Source: Bacteroidales bacterium (GTDB lineage: Bacteria > Bacteroidota > Bacteroidia > Bacteroidales > UBA10428). Taken from it: 64,000 nt of DNA. The notes beneath the pieces are model-generated. The model saw only the letters and a program-made list of their open reading frames with translations. It had not been told where the DNA came from and made no database searches. Position numbers and translations under genes: made by a program. The DNA lies in NCBI GenBank assembly GCA_016935435.1, contig JAFGQZ010000026.1, forward strand, positions 1 to 64,000. The letters run 5' to 3'. Shown piece after piece: positions 32,401-40,434 of the stretch (the stretch's first letter is position 1; each line of letters starts with the position of its first letter).

Positions 32401-32607
32401 GGGTATGTCGATCAGTTTGGCGGGCCCGAAGGGAAAAAATATAAGTTTCGCCGGTTTAGGCACTTGTTGCTGGCATTGCACCAATTGCCAATGGAAAAAC
32501 AGGAAGAGTTTCTGAGGAAAAGCATTTTGGAATGGAAAGGTGAAATTGACCAGGTCGATGATATACTGGTTATGGGCATACGCATTCACCAGAAAACCAA
32601 ACAATAG
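29494..32607 (+). CDS. Two-component-propeller/Y_Y_Y sensor with C-terminal SpoIIE-type PP2C phosphatase
   Basis: N-terminal propeller repeats (GLMWVGTVNGLCAYDGYNF, ENYWLLTHSGLELL); YY-Y-like domain; TM segment (LAYIGYLVVLVFSIFMIIRL); phosphatase motifs SGDFYWSN, SAIDCTGHGVPGAFMSIIG, FTDGYVDQFGG, DDILVMGI. Confidence 0.9.
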   Translation: MRNLFNILFLVLFLCASVAGTNISVETISVLQGLPNPHVTKVFFDQKGLMWVGTVNGLCAYDGYNFLVRQSSHLSTRALTDDHILYIKQDKNENYWLLTHSGLELLYKGDLSSRLIKPLPDYSEVVNVITSPESNYVFLVYKNKIEKYNIYSFREDTGKTKLEHEVSSAVFSMGYIYLAGNNYFVRFNLQTGIIEKLAYGSEKLSNSDRVLLAAYKSKHLIVAVKNKLYLYDINHQACRLVETFPADIVNISSQVGNSIALTTKLSVYHLSFVNNFDSVQTKLVFDSGSYMFNAVELDGNQLIWVGTNMGLVKINPFSLYIHHSPPQKFGFNEKYLKNLVTCAFGNGYIARVAPVEYTYTNLKDRFSGSFTLGHVPTSCAWANNKMYVGTNKGLFVLAADNKNPEKVAFFSGDTVHSLKLFNNQLWVATVNGLYVKTDMGFQRICKVEAKGFIAGNSEVVFYNKEGLGVLIADSCKVDMVQSEAFKIHKINDLFQSLDGRIWVAAEDGLYCYSMNTDKELKNMFVQVFSGPVYSLLEAKNIPEIWFSSDKGICSYNYQSGRLSVFAYEDGIRSTSFIVRGAFHGSYGDINFIALNEIVHFYPDSIYRQDAPPKIILSLIKQAFSDSVAEKLFPVPDSVIISPSTRLTELHFTTLDYFAPEHNRFEYSLTKRNQEAEWKNLQKNIVYIGDMSPGSYELKVRVKNSHGVESEEYKVIIRLNAPMLQTKLAYIGYLVVLVFSIFMIIRLRTRNLTRMNREYKEKERIAKKIEQQKEELSVKNKNITDSINYARRIQLAMMPSIKHFKAYFPDSFILHMPKDIVSGDFYWSNRVGNKLFFSAIDCTGHGVPGAFMSIIGVELFRRITEVEKIYEPAEILNSLSKNFERVFGDVDEMKLRDGMDLAFCAINEENTLLEFSGAFNPLYIIRNSSIIEIKGDRKSVGIYYDDDEVHSFSNHIIPLMDNDLVYIFTDGYVDQFGGPEGKKYKFRRFRHLLLALHQLPMEKQEEFLRKSILEWKGEIDQVDDILVMGIRIHQKTKQ

Positions 32608-32668
32608 AACTTGCTGCTGCCCGGCAATTTCATTCAATTGTTTTTATTAAAAACCACCGCATACAAAT

Positions 32669-34390
32669 TCACACTTCGTTGTATTTTATCAGATACTCCA
32701 TTTTTTTCAGGAGCACTTCAACCTGGAAAGGTTTGCTGATATAATCGTTCATTCCGGCAGCTAAACAGGCTTCTTTATCGCCCGACAGGGCATTTGCTGT
32801 TATGGCAATTATGGGGGTGTGGAGGTTTGTGCTTGCCTCAAGTTCCCTTATCTTCTTTGTAGCCACTATTCCATTCATTACAGGCATTTGTATGTCCATT
32901 AATATCAGGTCGTAGCGGGTAGTGCCGAACTTATCAAGAGCTTCTTTCCCATTGCTTGCAAGATCGATGTTTTTTACTTTGCCTTTTAAGCTCAGCAGTA
33001 CAATTTTTTGATTAATGGAGTTGTCTTCGACAAGTAAAATATTGGCTTCTTTTAAATCGCTAATGGCTTTTTTAGGATAAATTTCCGAAATTGGTATTTC
33101 ACTGAATTGTTGCTGTGCCTTTGGCAATTGTAATGTAAACTTATACAGGCACCCAGGTATATCCAGTTCAAGACTGCCTTTATGTGCCAAAATAATTTTG
33201 CGGGCGATGGAGAAATCGTAAAATTGTTCGAGCAGCTTGTCTGAATCGGGGTTAAACTCATTTAAAATATTGTGCAGGTAATAATCGTTGCCCACTTTTG
33301 TAATTTTAAACTTTGGGCTAAAAAACCTGAAAGAAATTGCCGGCCCTTCGCTTTCGCGCAAAACTTCAATTTCGAGCTCGGGCTTATCCCTTTCGGTTAC
33401 GGTAGTTTTAATAAAATTTTCGATTAGCGAAAGAAAAAGCTGTTTAATCCTAACCGGATCGCCATTAAAGTTATCTTTAACACCCGATGAATATTTTATT
33501 TTAAGCGAGTTGTTGTGTTGACTTTCGAACAGGTGCAGGGTACTTTCGATAGTTGAGTTAAGGTTAAAAGTAACAGAGGTTTTTACATCGTCTTCGATAT
33601 CAACGGCAGACACCTTTACAATGTTGTTTACAACATTTACAAGGTTATTTGTAGAAGCAATAATTGTTTCGAACAAATCGCGCTGCTCGGCATCAAATTT
33701 TGCCTGGTTTACCAGCGTCGATATTAAGGTAATGTTGTTTAGGGGTGTGCGGATTTGGTGCGACAGGTTCGATAAAAATTCATCTTTTTTCTTTAATTCG
33801 CTGTTATGCCCTGCCAGCTCTTTCTCCAGTTTGTTGTTAAAATCGGCTTTTAAGTATTCTAATACATAAAGCACAAACATAATTGAGAGGTAAACTGCAA
33901 TAATAATAAAGCCTGGCACCAGCTCATAAACAGGCATTGCCTGAAGGTATTGGCTTAAAATTATCAGTATAACAATAATGGACAGGAAAAACAAAGAAAA
34001 TTTTGAACCAGTATGCAGGCCTTTAACACTTATAGCCAGTGCAGGATATAAAAACACCCATAAAAAGGCTGAACCATTGTTGCCCCTGGTTGCAAACAAA
34101 TAGCCAAAGATTAAAGTAGCAAGCCACAACAATATATTGCCGGCAGTTGTAGTTTTAAAACCAGAGAAAAGAAACCATACATTTAAATAGAAAAATAAGC
34201 AAAAAGCACTCAGTACCGTAGTGGCAACATAGTTGTCGGATATCAGCCCCAGAACAGCGTGGAATAAACAAAAAACGATTAATATAATGCTGGAGGAACC
34301 AATTATAATGGTTTTATTTAACTGGTCAACAGATAACGATTTGTCTGCTTTTTTTGATAAAAGATCAATTATAAAATGAAACAATTTCAT
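32669..34390 (-). CDS. Membrane hybrid histidine kinase-like protein with C-terminal receiver; ATPase domain appears degenerate
   Basis: Multi-TM N-terminus; H-box FLSNLSHQIRTPLNNI; receiver NILLVEDNSINQKIV...YDLILMDIQMPVMNGI...ISKPF. No DxGxG or GxGLGL ATP-lid motifs between them. Confidence 0.88.
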   Translation of the reverse strand: MKLFHFIIDLLSKKADKSLSVDQLNKTIIIGSSSIILIVFCLFHAVLGLISDNYVATTVLSAFCLFFYLNVWFLFSGFKTTTAGNILLWLATLIFGYLFATRGNNGSAFLWVFLYPALAISVKGLHTGSKFSLFFLSIIVILIILSQYLQAMPVYELVPGFIIIAVYLSIMFVLYVLEYLKADFNNKLEKELAGHNSELKKKDEFLSNLSHQIRTPLNNITLISTLVNQAKFDAEQRDLFETIIASTNNLVNVVNNIVKVSAVDIEDDVKTSVTFNLNSTIESTLHLFESQHNNSLKIKYSSGVKDNFNGDPVRIKQLFLSLIENFIKTTVTERDKPELEIEVLRESEGPAISFRFFSPKFKITKVGNDYYLHNILNEFNPDSDKLLEQFYDFSIARKIILAHKGSLELDIPGCLYKFTLQLPKAQQQFSEIPISEIYPKKAISDLKEANILLVEDNSINQKIVLLSLKGKVKNIDLASNGKEALDKFGTTRYDLILMDIQMPVMNGIVATKKIRELEASTNLHTPIIAITANALSGDKEACLAAGMNDYISKPFQVEVLLKKMEYLIKYNEV

Positions 34391-34584
34391 AAGCAGCCTT
34401 TTCTTTTCTTTATTGTAAGATAAATATAATTAAAAAAAATATGAATTTTTATTGTTTGGCATGAAAATAGGGGAATAATAATCTTGCCCATTCAATACGA
34501 ATTTGACTTTTTGGAAATTTTTGATCAACTTTATATAAAGCAATGCAGGCAAAAATTAATTTTTAAGAAAAAAATACCAATAGC

Positions 34585-35274
34585 GTGAAAAATTTTATAC
34601 AGAAACACATATTGTTTGAACTTTTGCTTGTATTTCTGTCGTTTGCCAGTGCCCGGGCGCAAAATACAGCCGATTCGCTGGTTTTATACACCAACGAATT
34701 TAAGTTTTCCGAAGGTTTATTTCCCGATTTCGAAAGTGTTAAAAATAACTCTCCCATACCCAAAGGTCGTATAGTTACGGAATTTGATTATAACGATAAT
34801 TACTTTTTCGAAAACCTTACAGCCCAAAAAAGTATATCGTATTTCGACAACCTGGGGAACAGTATTCGATTGCAAACCCGCAATTTATGGGGATACGGCA
34901 AAAATGGAAGCTTATATATTAATATCGACGATGGGTTTTATCGAATTACACTAATTGGGAGTATATGCCATTTTATTGCCTACCGGACCGAAGTTTACCG
35001 GCGCTCATACTACGAGCCTTATGCCATGTCATATCCGTATTATCCCGGTTCAACCACTACATCTACAGAAATGAAACAATATTTGCTCGATTTCAATACC
35101 GGAAGAATTGTTCTGTATGATATTGCCGGCCTTGAAGTTTTACTAATGCCCGATGCAGAATTGCACGATGAGTTTATGCAGCTTTCATCGCGTAAAAAGA
35201 AACAGTTGAAATTTGTATATATACGCAAATTTAACGAACGAAATCCACTATATTTAGTAAATAATAAACTATAG
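34585..35274 (+). CDS. Hypothetical secreted protein
   Basis: 229 aa with N-terminal signal peptide (HILFELLLVFLSFASARAQ). No family recognised. Confidence 0.7.
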   Translation: MKNFIQKHILFELLLVFLSFASARAQNTADSLVLYTNEFKFSEGLFPDFESVKNNSPIPKGRIVTEFDYNDNYFFENLTAQKSISYFDNLGNSIRLQTRNLWGYGKNGSLYINIDDGFYRITLIGSICHFIAYRTEVYRRSYYEPYAMSYPYYPGSTTTSTEMKQYLLDFNTGRIVLYDIAGLEVLLMPDAELHDEFMQLSSRKKKQLKFVYIRKFNERNPLYLVNNKL

Positions 35275-35278
35275 TATT

Positions 35279-36130
35279 ATGAAACCAAAATTATTGGCAT
35301 TTTTTTTAGTAGTATGGATGTTCTCTTTGGCTAAAGCCCAGGATTATGTTCCTACCCGGGAAGAGATTAACGCATTTTTCAACACAAAAACAATGGTTGT
35401 TTTGCTCAACAACCCACTGTTGGAATACAACATGATAATAAAAGAAGTAATGGAGCAGGAGTGGACTATAACAGAGTATGAATTTATTACCGAAAAGCAA
35501 TTTGAAGAGCTGCGCAAAGACCCGCAATACTCCTTCCTTTACTTGTCTCTGGTTATGTTCGACAACGACAAAACCGATGCGCAATACCGGTTTTTGCACC
35601 TTTCACTGGGCGGCGACTATTTCAGGCTGAACCAAATGCCCGACATAGCATCGGTTCCATTATCGTATTTTAGTGTTGAAGAAGACAATTACAACTATAA
35701 GCTGGCTTTGCTGGTGCGTTTTATGCAACAACATGCACTGCTTATTAAAGATCGTCCTGAAATTGTGTCGGCCAACGTTTTTAAATACTACAACAATAAC
35801 ATGAAGGACATAAAATCAAAAACCCTTTATGTTCTGGAAGAAGAGTTAAGCAAAGACGTCAATTCTGCTGCCAGGATACGCAGTGTGTACCCATATAAAT
35901 TTAAAATTGCAACAAAAGAAGAAATTACCGAAGCCATAAAAAACCGCGATGAAAATATTGTTTTCCTTCATAAAGTTGGCCCGGAAGGCACAAAACTCGA
36001 TGCCCGCTGCTATAAGGTTATTGTAGGGGCCGGAGATGCAAATTTTTATTATTTCGATTATCACCGTATCAGCGATAAAAAACCCGACGGGCTGTTGGAA
36101 GACGATTTTAAGAAAATGGCAAAAAAATAA
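35279..36130 (+). CDS. Hypothetical secreted protein
   Basis: 283 aa, signal peptide MKPKLLAFFLVVWMFSLAKAQ. Starts 5 bp after the previous stop. Confidence 0.72.
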   Translation: MKPKLLAFFLVVWMFSLAKAQDYVPTREEINAFFNTKTMVVLLNNPLLEYNMIIKEVMEQEWTITEYEFITEKQFEELRKDPQYSFLYLSLVMFDNDKTDAQYRFLHLSLGGDYFRLNQMPDIASVPLSYFSVEEDNYNYKLALLVRFMQQHALLIKDRPEIVSANVFKYYNNNMKDIKSKTLYVLEEELSKDVNSAARIRSVYPYKFKIATKEEITEAIKNRDENIVFLHKVGPEGTKLDARCYKVIVGAGDANFYYFDYHRISDKKPDGLLEDDFKKMAKK

Positions 36131-36242
36131 ATACAACTGAGGCAGAGAAAATACGTTTTGCACTATTTCGAAAGCCTCTGTTATGAAAAACTTTTTTATA
36201 TGGTAAGAGCAATTTTTTATATATTGCTTCAAATTCAATAAA

Positions 36243-36968
36243 ATGTACCGTTTGGTTGTTCTTTATATTGCAGTTGCCTGCGGCTTTGTTCTTTACGGGC
36301 AAGACGATGCGGTAAGGGCACAATTGGCCCAGGCCGACAGGTTTACCAGTGAGTCGAACTACTCCGAAGCCCTCAAACATATAGAGGCAGCACTGGAAAT
36401 TAACAGTTTGTCGTTAGAAGCCCTTGAGAAAAAAGTAAATGTAATGCTCCTCTCTGAAAGGGTGAAAGATATTTCAGACGAAATTGAGCAACTGATAAAG
36501 GTAAATGTACAGCAACCCGAGTATTATTATTTAAGGGCCTTAATACATATTAACAGGCAGAAACCACAAAAAGCCATTGACGATCTTAACAATGCAGTTT
36601 ATTACCAGATGCCCGAAAAATACCTCGACAAAGTTTATCTAAACCGAGGTATGGCCCTATATTTAAAGGGCGATTTTATTAAAGCTGAAAACGATTTTCA
36701 GGCTGCACTGGAAATTAACCCGCGCAACTCTACCGTGTATCACAGCTGGGGCATGCTTAAGTACGAAGAGCGCAATTACGACGATGCCCTGAAGTATTTC
36801 CTGAAAGCTATTCAGTACGACGACAATAACCCCATTACTTTTTACAACCTGGCAATGAGTTATTTAAGGATTGACGACATGGCCAATGCCTGTTATTATT
36901 TCAACAAATCGTGTTCGCTTGGTAACCGAAATGCCTGTAAAGTTTATTATTTGCAGTGTACCCAATAA
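36243..36968 (+). CDS. Tetratricopeptide-repeat secreted protein
   Basis: Signal peptide followed by TPRs (YSEALKHIEAALEINSLSLEALEKKV; KAENDFQAALEINPRNSTVYHSWGMLKYEERNYDDALKYFLKAIQYDDNNPITFYNLA). Confidence 0.85.
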   Translation: MYRLVVLYIAVACGFVLYGQDDAVRAQLAQADRFTSESNYSEALKHIEAALEINSLSLEALEKKVNVMLLSERVKDISDEIEQLIKVNVQQPEYYYLRALIHINRQKPQKAIDDLNNAVYYQMPEKYLDKVYLNRGMALYLKGDFIKAENDFQAALEINPRNSTVYHSWGMLKYEERNYDDALKYFLKAIQYDDNNPITFYNLAMSYLRIDDMANACYYFNKSCSLGNRNACKVYYLQCTQ

Positions 36969-37011
36969 TTTGCCCCTTCTCTGAGTAAAGAACCAGAAAA
37001 CAGGAATTGCC

Positions 37012-38976
37012 ATGGACTTGTCAATAGTTATTGTAAATTATAACGTTAAACATTTTTTGGAACAATGCCTGCATTCCGTTGAAAAAGCAATTGGTAACTT
37101 AAACGTAGAAGTTTTTGTTGTCGATAACGATTCGGTTGATGGCTCTTGCCAAATGGTATATCAGAAATTTCCCTGGGTAAAAGTTATACAAAACAAAGAA
37201 AACCTTGGTTTTGCAAAAGCCAATAACCAGGCAATAAGAAAGTCGGAAGGGAAATATGTGCTGTTGTTAAACCCCGACACCTTCGTTAAAGAAGATACCC
37301 TTGTTAGTTGTTTCAATTTTTGCGAAAATAACCCCGATGCTGGCGGCCTTGGCGTAAAAATGATCGATGGCAAAGGGAATTTTTTGCCTGAATCGAAACG
37401 CTCCCTGCCAACTCCGGCAATAGCTTTTTATAAAATATTCGGCCTTTCTGCAATTTTTCCCGGGTCGAGGGTTTTTGGCAAGTACCATTTGGGCTACCTC
37501 GATAAAGACAAAATACATAAAGTAGAAATACTTGCCGGGGCATTTATGTGGTTGCGAAAGGAAACCCTTGATAAAACAGGGCTGCTCGATGAAGACTTTT
37601 TTATGTATGGCGAAGACATTGATTTATCGTACAGGATTATTAAAGCAGGTTACAACAATTATTATTACCCCGAAACTACAATTATCCATTATAAAGGCGA
37701 AAGCACAAAGAAAGGGAGCATAAACTATGTAATGGTTTTTTATAAAGCCATGATAATCTTTGCAAACAAACACTTCACGGCAAAAAAGGCATCGCTCTAC
37801 AGTCTGTTAATAAACATAGCAATTTATTTCAGGGCTTCAATAGGAATCGTAAGACGGATGGTGTCGTCGATATTTGCACCGGTTCTTGATTTTTTGCTTG
37901 TTTTTGCGGGTTTTTATTTTTTTACCCCCATTTGGGAAAATTTTCGTTTTTCTGTTGAAGGTTATTACCCGGTTGAATTTCACTTCGTAATAGTACCCGT
38001 TTATATTTTAGTATGGCAGTTTTTCGTATTTCTGTTGGGGGGCTATGAAAACCGCATCAGGCCTTTTGCGCTTGTAAGGGCAGTGATTTCCGGAACCCTG
38101 GTTTTGTTAATTGTATATGCGCTCCTGCCCGAATCGCTCAGGTTTTCGAGGGTTTTACTCTTGCTGGGCAGCGCATGGGCGCTTGTAGTAATGTTCTTTG
38201 TAAGGTTAACTGCCAATGCCTTGTTTCGCGATAAGTTAAAACTCCTGTTTGGGCCGGGCAGAAAACGAATTGCGATTGTTGGCTCTGAACAGGAAACAAA
38301 CCGGGTAAAAACCATATTAACAGGTTCTGAGGTTAATTTTGAATTTGCAGGCCGGGTTTCGCACAACAACGATGTTCAGGCAGACGACACTCTTGGGCGC
38401 TTATACCAGGTTGAAGAAATTATAAAAATCAACAAAATCGACGAGCTGGTTTTTTGTTCAACCGATATTCCGGCCGGCGAAATTATTGAAACCATGCTTT
38501 CGGTAAAAAATGTTTCAATCGATTTTAAGATTGCGCCACCCGAAAGTGTTTCGGTAATTGGCAGCAATTCAATTAATACTGCCGGCGATTTGTATGTTGT
38601 AGATATTAATTCGCTCAACAAGGGGGTGAACAAAAGAAAGAAAAGAATGTTTGATATTTTGTCGGGAGTGATTCTTCTATTGCTTTACCCGCTGTTGGTG
38701 ATTTTTATGAATAACAGAGTTGGGTTGCTTAAAAACTGCCTCATGGTAGTTGCCGGGCGGAAAACCTGGGTGGGCTTAGCTTTCGACAGGCATTATAACA
38801 TTGGGGGGCATGGCTTTAAAACCGGGATTTTAGCGCCCTCTGCCCGTTTCGGGAACAAAAAATTGTCCCCGGCCCTGGAAGAAAGGATGAATATTATGTA
38901 TGCCAAAGATTATAGAGTTTTAAACGATTTTATAATTGTTTTACGAAACCTGAGTATGCTCGGAAAGCAGAAGTAA
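37012..38976 (+). CDS. GT2 family glycosyltransferase fused to membrane/nucleotide-binding-like and degenerate sugar-phosphotransferase-like C-terminal regions
   Basis: MDLSIVIVNYNVKHFLEQCLHSVEKAI...VDNDSVDGSC...ENLGFAKANNQAI (rhamnosyltransferase-like GT2); then multi-TM, KRIAIVGSEQETNRV (Rossmann-like), KKRMFDILSGVILLLLYPLLVIF. Confidence 0.88.
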   Translation: MDLSIVIVNYNVKHFLEQCLHSVEKAIGNLNVEVFVVDNDSVDGSCQMVYQKFPWVKVIQNKENLGFAKANNQAIRKSEGKYVLLLNPDTFVKEDTLVSCFNFCENNPDAGGLGVKMIDGKGNFLPESKRSLPTPAIAFYKIFGLSAIFPGSRVFGKYHLGYLDKDKIHKVEILAGAFMWLRKETLDKTGLLDEDFFMYGEDIDLSYRIIKAGYNNYYYPETTIIHYKGESTKKGSINYVMVFYKAMIIFANKHFTAKKASLYSLLINIAIYFRASIGIVRRMVSSIFAPVLDFLLVFAGFYFFTPIWENFRFSVEGYYPVEFHFVIVPVYILVWQFFVFLLGGYENRIRPFALVRAVISGTLVLLIVYALLPESLRFSRVLLLLGSAWALVVMFFVRLTANALFRDKLKLLFGPGRKRIAIVGSEQETNRVKTILTGSEVNFEFAGRVSHNNDVQADDTLGRLYQVEEIIKINKIDELVFCSTDIPAGEIIETMLSVKNVSIDFKIAPPESVSVIGSNSINTAGDLYVVDINSLNKGVNKRKKRMFDILSGVILLLLYPLLVIFMNNRVGLLKNCLMVVAGRKTWVGLAFDRHYNIGGHGFKTGILAPSARFGNKKLSPALEERMNIMYAKDYRVLNDFIIVLRNLSMLGKQK

Positions 38977-38987
38977 ATCTGGTGTAA

Positions 38988-40280
38988 ATGGCGAATGTCG
39001 AAGTTGTTCTTCCCAAAATGGGGGAAGGTGTTATTGAAGCTGTTCTTACAAGGTGGCTTGCAGAAGTAAACCAAATAGTAGGGTACGACAGTGCTATTGC
39101 TGAAATAGCTACCGATAAGGTAGATTCGGAAATATACTCGCCAGCAGAAGGCGTACTTTTGAAAAAGTTTTTCTCTGCCGGCGAAACTGTAAAAGTTGGC
39201 AATGTTATTGCAATTATTGAAACAGCTAATAATACAGGCACTGACGGCGATAAAAATATGCCTGTTGCCGAAAATTTCTCACCATCCATACCTAAACCGG
39301 AAGCAAACCCGCAACCCATTGTGCAGCCCGAATTAATTGCTGGCACAGAACAAAACAACAATGGTCCGGCGCTGTTTATCCGGCATTACGCAAAGCAACG
39401 GGGAATTTCGGGAGAAGAACTTCAGGGCATATCGCCTCTCAAAACAGGTTCCGGAGTTACCAAAGACGATGTTTTAAACTACTTCATGCAGAAAAGCATT
39501 GCTTTGGCAACCGGCAGTACTCCGTTAGTGCCCGGGCAGCACAAAATACAGGAAACACCCGAAACAGAAACCAGCGATGGCGAAGAAGTTATTGAACTCA
39601 GCCATACCCGAAAGCTCATAGCCGGCCACATGAAAAAATCAGTATCGGAAGCTCCACACGTTACATCCTTTATTGATGTTGATATTACAGCCCTGGCAAA
39701 ATGGCGCGAAAACATAAAAGGAACTTTTGAAAGCGAAACAGGCACCAAACTTACTTACACCCCCATAGTTGCCGAAATAGTTGTTAAAGCGTTGTTAGAG
39801 TTTCCATTCGTCAATGTTTCCTTGGTTGGCGAAAGGCTGATACTAAAAAAATATATAAACCTAGGCATTGCCACTGCTTTGCCCGATGGCAATTTGGTTG
39901 TTCCGGTTATTAAAAATGCCCAAAACCTTAACCTTACTGGCCTGGCATTAAAACTAAACGATTTGGTTTTCAGGGCTAGGGATAAAAAACTTCTGCCGGG
40001 AGAAACCCTCGGGGGGACTTTTACCATAACAAACCTGGGGCAATTTGGCACAATTACCGGTACACCAATAATCAACCAGCCCGAATCGGCTATACTGGCA
40101 ATCGGGGCAATTAAAAAAAGGCCCTGGGTAGTTGAAATTTCCGGAGAACATACTATAGGGATACGCGATGTGGCAACTTTGGCGCTAAGCTATGATCACC
40201 GAATAATCGATGGCGCCCTGGGCGGGGCATTTTTAGGCCGCATTGCCCAATTGATGGAAAACTTTGTGCCTACTTACTGA
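38988..40280 (+). CDS. Dihydrolipoamide acyltransferase (2-oxo acid dehydrogenase E2 component)
   Basis: Lipoyl domain VLPKMGEGVIEAVLTRWLAEVNQIVGYDSAIAEIATDKVDSEIYSPAEG; E3-binding-like RHYAKQRGISGEELQGI; catalytic SYDHRIIDGALGGAFLGRI. Confidence 0.94.
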   Translation: MANVEVVLPKMGEGVIEAVLTRWLAEVNQIVGYDSAIAEIATDKVDSEIYSPAEGVLLKKFFSAGETVKVGNVIAIIETANNTGTDGDKNMPVAENFSPSIPKPEANPQPIVQPELIAGTEQNNNGPALFIRHYAKQRGISGEELQGISPLKTGSGVTKDDVLNYFMQKSIALATGSTPLVPGQHKIQETPETETSDGEEVIELSHTRKLIAGHMKKSVSEAPHVTSFIDVDITALAKWRENIKGTFESETGTKLTYTPIVAEIVVKALLEFPFVNVSLVGERLILKKYINLGIATALPDGNLVVPVIKNAQNLNLTGLALKLNDLVFRARDKKLLPGETLGGTFTITNLGQFGTITGTPIINQPESAILAIGAIKKRPWVVEISGEHTIGIRDVATLALSYDHRIIDGALGGAFLGRIAQLMENFVPTY

Positions 40281-40351
40281 TTCTTTTTTTTGCATCCTGT
40301 TGACTGATAGTTCAACAACAAACCCCCTTTTTCAGGCCAATGAAAGTTTTC

Positions 40352-40359
40352 TATTTTTG
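40352..40359 (+). promoter_or_regulatory. Candidate -7 element (TATTTTTG) upstream of the PD40 gene array
   Basis: Matches TAnnTTTG, ~75 bp upstream of the 40435 ATG; no clear -33 element. Confidence 0.4.
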
Positions 40360-40434
40360 TAAAACTGTTGATACAATAATAGTACAGTTGTTTTTTATTT
40401 ATATTTTTGTTTAAAACCAACCATTATTTATGGG

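Noticed and set aside
29494-32607. Possible hybrid two-component system histidine kinase based on the propeller/Y_Y_Y N-terminus
   Set aside because: The C-terminus carries SpoIIE/PP2C phosphatase motifs, not HisKA/HATPase or receiver domains.
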